NCBI GenBank assembly: GCA_937896115.1 | Contig: CALBLB010000203.1 | Span: 1 to 7,882, forward strand | DNA from: an uncultured Succinatimonas sp. | GTDB taxonomy: Bacteria; Pseudomonadota; Gammaproteobacteria; Enterobacterales; Succinivibrionaceae | Length of the DNA: 7,882 nt | Reading direction: 5' to 3' | Shown: positions 5,309 to 7,882 of the stretch, piece after piece | How positions within the stretch are numbered: the first letter of the stretch is position 1 | Layout: each line of letters begins with the position of its first letter | Notes under the pieces: generated by a model | The model's input: only the letters and a program-made list of their open reading frames with translations | Told to the model about the DNA's origin: nothing | The model's database searches: none | Translations under genes and position numbers: made by a program

Positions 5309-6637
5309 TTAACGCAGACCGCTGTTAACCGTCTTGAGATCCTCGACGGTTAAACTGCCGCGGGTATATTTGAGATTAAGGCGCGACAGTATGTAGTTGT
5401 AACGGGCTGCGGCGGCATTTTGCATGGCATTGTAGAGTTTTTGGGTAGCATCGAGAACATCGGTCATGGTTCTGGTACCTACTTCATACCCTGCGCTGGT
5501 TGCATCCAATGCCGAGGCGGCGGATTTTACCGAAAGCTCAAATGCACGTACCGAGCTTATGGCCGCATTTACATTGTTATAACCGTTGCTAACGTCGCTT
5601 ATCAGCGTACGGTGAGTTTGCTCCAAAGCTTGCGAAGCGGCTACATAATCGGCCTGTGCCTGATCAACCTGGGCTGAGGTAGCGCCTCCGTGATAGATAG
5701 GAATGTTGACGCCTATGCCTAAAGATTCGCTCCAAGCGTTGCCGTTTTGTTGGGTGGAATTAGCAATTTCCGTATCGTAACGGGTATAACCGGTACCTGC
5801 CTGAGCATTTAACGAAACGGTGGGTTCATGTCCGCTTTTGGCAAGGGTAATGGCATCACGGGCAATGTCACGGTCAACTACCGCCTGTTGCAAGGTAAGA
5901 TTGTTACCTTCAGCTTCTTTTAGCAATTGCTTAAGGGAATTGGGAACTGCCGGAGTGCTGAAACGGGAGGTATCCAAAGATGCAAGTTCTGCAATGGTAA
6001 CGGAACGACCTATCAGCGCACGCAATTGCTCGTATGAATTGGTAAGCGTGTTTTGCGCGGCGATCACTGAAGCAGTGGAAAGATCGTAGGCAGCCTGAGC
6101 TTCAAGTTTGTCCGTTTCGGCAATGAGTCCTACCTGCAGACGGCGTACGGCCTCGTCAAGCTGGTTTTTCAAAGCTTTATTATTAGCCTGGTTATAGGAC
6201 AAAGCATCAGCTGCATTTAACACGTTAAAGTAGGCATCGGAGACTCTGACTATGAGTTTTTGCAACGCGTCTTTGTAAGCAAGTTCGCTTTTTTCAGCTT
6301 TTTTCTCAGCGATGGAACGGTTAAGCCAGGTTCCGTGAGACCAAATAAGCTGAGAGAGGGAGAGGTTGGCTTTTGATGCGCGGTTGTTTGCATTTACTCC
6401 GCCGTTTCCACTGGTTCTGGTGGCGGTCAAAGAACCGGTAACATCTACCTGAGGAAGCAAAGCCGCACTGGCTTCATCTACCTGAGCAAAAGCGCTGTCG
6501 CGGGCTGCTTTTAATTGTTGTACCACCGGATCCTGAACATAGGCTTCTTTGTATATATCCATTAAATCGGTGGCCTGAGCCTGAGCACAGAACAAGCTTG
6601 CAACGGCGAGCGAAAGAACTGTTAATTTAAGACGCAT
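5309..6637 (-). CDS. tolC: TolC-family outer membrane efflux channel
   Basis: TolC forms the trimeric outer membrane and periplasmic tunnel used by tripartite drug efflux pumps and type I secretion. The 442-residue precursor begins with a Sec signal peptide (basic MRLK, hydrophobic core, AQA ending at 22; mature N-terminus near TDLMDIY). Two tandem outer-membrane-efflux repeats follow, about 25-215 and 235-425. AYFNVLNAADALSYNQA in the first repeat and VGTRTMTDVLDATQKLYNA in the second follow E. coli TolC closely. The protein ends near SLTVEDLKTVNSGLR, about 50 residues before the E. coli end; the missing part corresponds to the E. coli C-terminal tail, which is periplasmic, variable and largely dispensable. 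The ATG at 6637 has only a modest AGG ribosome site. No pump or adaptor gene is adjacent, as is usual for tolC. The match is strong enough for the symbol, although paralogues in the same genome cannot be excluded. Confidence 0.93.
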   Translation of the reverse strand: MRLKLTVLSLAVASLFCAQAQATDLMDIYKEAYVQDPVVQQLKAARDSAFAQVDEASAALLPQVDVTGSLTATRTSGNGGVNANNRASKANLSLSQLIWSHGTWLNRSIAEKKAEKSELAYKDALQKLIVRVSDAYFNVLNAADALSYNQANNKALKNQLDEAVRRLQVGLIAETDKLEAQAAYDLSTASVIAAQNTLTNSYEQLRALIGRSVTIAELASLDTSRFSTPAVPNSLKQLLKEAEGNNLTLQQAVVDRDIARDAITLAKSGHEPTVSLNAQAGTGYTRYDTEIANSTQQNGNAWSESLGIGVNIPIYHGGATSAQVDQAQADYVAASQALEQTHRTLISDVSNGYNNVNAAISSVRAFELSVKSAASALDATSAGYEVGTRTMTDVLDATQKLYNAMQNAAAARYNYILSRLNLKYTRGSLTVEDLKTVNSGLR

Positions 6638-6692
6638 TTTTCAACCTGAAAAAAATGGTAATTGGTGAAGTATTCTGTAGTGTTAATTGATA

Positions 6693-6701
6693 AGTATAGC
6701 A
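6693..6701 (-). promoter_or_regulatory. Candidate extended -10 promoter of tolC
   Basis: On the minus strand TGCTATACT combines a TGn extension with a -10 hexamer matching five of six positions. The start would fall near 6686, leaving a leader of about 48 bases. No clear -35 is seen 16-18 bases upstream. It would separate tolC from the tRNA genes just upstream on the same strand. Confidence 0.45.
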
Positions 6702-6761
6702 AATACGCCGGAGATGCCGTAATACTCAAAAAAACGGAAATGTATGTAAATTCTGAAGGAA

Positions 6762-6837
6762 TGGTGGAGGATAACGGAGTCGAACCGATGACCCCCTGCT
6801 TGCAAAGCAGGTGCTCTACCAACTGAGCTAATCCCCC
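6762..6837 (-). tRNA. tRNA-Ala (anticodon UGC)
   Basis: This 76-base gene includes an encoded CCA end. The acceptor stem GGGGGAT pairs with ATCCTCC and includes the G3-U70 wobble that marks alanine tRNAs. The D arm has AGCTCAGTTGGTAGAGC, the anticodon stem is CCTGC/GCAGG with loop TTTGCAA (anticodon complement of 6802-6804), and the T loop is GGTTCGACTCC. The U34 anticodon reads GCA, GCG and often GCU. It follows tRNA-Ala(GGC) by 17 bases and was probably cut from the same transcript. A seven-T run on this strand at 6734-6728 may end that transcript, but no strong hairpin precedes it. Confidence 0.98.
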
Positions 6838-6854
6838 GCAGAAGGATTTAAAAC

Positions 6855-6930
6855 TGGTGGAGCCAAACGGGATCGAACCGTCGACCTCTTGCATGCCATG
6901 CAAGCGCTCTGCCAACTGAGCTATGGCCCC
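6855..6930 (-). tRNA. tRNA-Ala (anticodon GGC)
   Basis: This 76-base gene includes an encoded CCA end. The acceptor stem GGGGCCA pairs with TGGCTCC, again with G3-U70. The anticodon stem is CTTGC/GCAAG with loop ATGGCAT (anticodon complement of 6895-6897), and the T loop reads GGTTCGATCCC. It decodes GCC and GCU, so with its neighbour it covers all alanine codons. It is the promoter-proximal gene of the pair. Confidence 0.98.
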
Positions 6931-6972
6931 AAGTCTTAAAATTTCATGACTCATGTCGTGAAAACGGGGTTC

Positions 6973-7000
6973 ATTATAGGACAAATATTTAAAGAGTCAA
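6973..7000 (-). promoter_or_regulatory. Strong promoter of the tRNA-Ala pair
   Basis: On the minus strand TTGACT (7000-6995) and a perfect TATAAT (6978-6973) are 16 bases apart. Upstream DNA (7001-7025) is almost pure A/T and could act as an UP element. The bases after the -10 (GAACCCCG) are richer in G/C than the surroundings, as in stringently controlled stable-RNA promoters; that control is inference. Start is near 6966, about 36 bases before the first tRNA. Confidence 0.85.
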
Positions 7001-7001
7001 T

Positions 7002-7038
7002 AAAAAAAATAAAATTTTTAAATTCCTAATTTAATTAG
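7002..7038 (-). terminator. Possible AT-rich terminator of the MetQ-like gene
   Basis: On the minus strand CTAAT (7038-7034) pairs with ATTAG (7030-7026), and a run of eight T follows at 7009-7002 after an AT-rich gap. The stem is weak and the T-run distant, so this is a tentative call. The same A/T tract would be the upstream element of the tRNA promoter. Confidence 0.25.
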
Positions 7039-7083
7039 TTGATATTGATAGTAATTTTAACTAAAAGTTTTTGCCTGGTACGA

Positions 7084-7833
7084 TCAGTAGAAGTTTTGGA
7101 TGATCACCCCTAATTGCAATTTATTGATCAGGTTCTGAGTCTCTTCTGATCTGAAAGCCTGCAATACTTCAGCGTACGCAGGATCATTGATATCTTTACG
7201 ACGTACGGCCATAACTTTTACAAAGGGATAATCAGGGATTTGCTCTATATTTTTGCGTTCGCAACATATGCACTCGAGCTTGTACAGTTTTTTTTGCTCG
7301 GCTGCAATGTTGCCGTCTAAAAACACTGCCGCGACTTTTTCGTCGTCAAGCATGCTTACGGCATTTTCACTGTCACAGGTATCAAAACGCAGATGCAAAG
7401 GATTTGCAATGATATCGGAAATCTGCGCATGGGTAGGAGGAACATTTCTGAGTTTTATCAGATCATAAACTTTCAAAATCCCCAAGGCTCTGGCAAGTTC
7501 CGTCGGATCCTGCGGCAACATCAGCAGGCTTTTTTCTGCTAAACCTTGATCTGAAGTGATTTTTTTTGAAAAAAGTCCCATTAACTCTATGAAGGTAGGA
7601 GCTAACGCGGTGAGATCATAGCCGTGTTCACGATTTTCCCGGTTGAGATTTTCAACCGTTTGATAGGTATTCATGTCGATCATGCCGGCATTTAATGCAA
7701 GATTCAGCACATCGCGAGAATAAAACATCTGGATCTCAAGATCGATATTTTGATCTTTAAGAATATTTTTAACGCAATCCCAAGGACGACGATCCTCGTT
7801 GCGAAATAGTCCCAATTTAACTGTCGTGTTCAT
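7084..7833 (-). CDS. NlpA/MetQ-like substrate-binding protein without a signal peptide
   Basis: The 249 residues follow the NlpA/MetQ fold of periplasmic methionine-binding lipoproteins: VKLGLFRNEDRRPWDCV at the first strand, an A-x-x-A-G-x-I-D-M-N-T-Y-Q segment near 47-59, MGLFSKKI near 85-92, PQDPTELARAL near 106-116, and FVKVMAVRRKD near 204-214. Unlike true MetQ it starts directly at the domain. No signal peptide or lipobox cysteine is present, and no alternative start exists before an in-frame stop 36 bases upstream of the ATG at 7833. GAGG five bases before the ATG supports this start. It therefore looks cytoplasmic, which is unusual for a solute-binding domain, or exported by another route. 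No ABC transporter genes metN or metI are visible. The ligand is unknown. Two nearby cysteines (ICCERK, near 189-190) are unusual. Confidence 0.78.
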   Translation of the reverse strand: MNTTVKLGLFRNEDRRPWDCVKNILKDQNIDLEIQMFYSRDVLNLALNAGMIDMNTYQTVENLNRENREHGYDLTALAPTFIELMGLFSKKITSDQGLAEKSLLMLPQDPTELARALGILKVYDLIKLRNVPPTHAQISDIIANPLHLRFDTCDSENAVSMLDDEKVAAVFLDGNIAAEQKKLYKLECICCERKNIEQIPDYPFVKVMAVRRKDINDPAYAEVLQAFRSEETQNLINKLQLGVIIQNFY

Positions 7834-7882
7834 GTCCGCCTCATCTACGAACCGTGGTGCTGTTGCGGGTTAAATTTCAATG

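Noticed and set aside
6622..6984. 120-codon minus-strand frame containing AQLAERLHGMQ and AQLVEHLLCKQG
   Set aside because: It runs through both tRNA-Ala genes; these peptides are the well-known false translations of tRNA genes.
1..7882. CRISPR array
   Set aside because: No regularly spaced direct repeats of suitable length were seen anywhere in the window.

Overview
The window looks chromosomal and gammaproteobacterial. HldE is a fused kinase/adenylyltransferase of almost exactly the enterobacterial length, TolC and KduI closely resemble the E. coli proteins, and the alanine tRNAs are standard. The moderate G+C, AT-rich intergenic DNA and a plant-polysaccharide-type enzyme would suit an anaerobic gut gammaproteobacterium such as a member of the Succinivibrionaceae. 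That placement is inference; no marker gene here proves it.

Layout. Positions 1-804 are accessory DNA without a conventional gene. It starts with what looks like the decayed 3' end of an IS200/IS605-type tnpB gene (about 2-294). Next comes a compact unit resembling an Ibs/Sib type I toxin-antitoxin locus: a promoter-like site, a strongly folded leader, a perfect Shine-Dalgarno, a 21-residue hydrophobic peptide gene (418-483), and a good promoter on the opposite strand just downstream (523-551) that would make an antisense RNA across the peptide gene. The rest, to about 750, is AT-rich and rich in inverted repeats.

Positions 805-2637 (minus strand) hold an apparent two-gene operon: hldE, for ADP-heptose synthesis in LPS core assembly, and a small single-domain rhodanese. 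A sugar-porter-type MFS transporter (2852-4258, plus strand) diverges from hldE and converges on kduI (4359-5201, minus), the isomerase for unsaturated uronate breakdown. tolC (5309-6637, minus) lies just upstream of kduI, separated by a strong terminator into which the kduI promoter appears to be built. Two tRNA-Ala genes (UGC and GGC anticodons; 6762-6930, minus) follow behind a near-consensus promoter. The window ends with a MetQ/NlpA-like substrate-binding protein (7084-7833, minus) that has no signal peptide or lipobox.

How they fit together. HldE and TolC serve the outer envelope. KduI and possibly the MFS transporter serve sugar-acid use, but they are convergent rather than one operon, so a shared substrate is only a guess. 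The most interesting part is the first 600 bases: a candidate type I toxin-antitoxin module beside a dead TnpB-type element, too small for normal gene callers.
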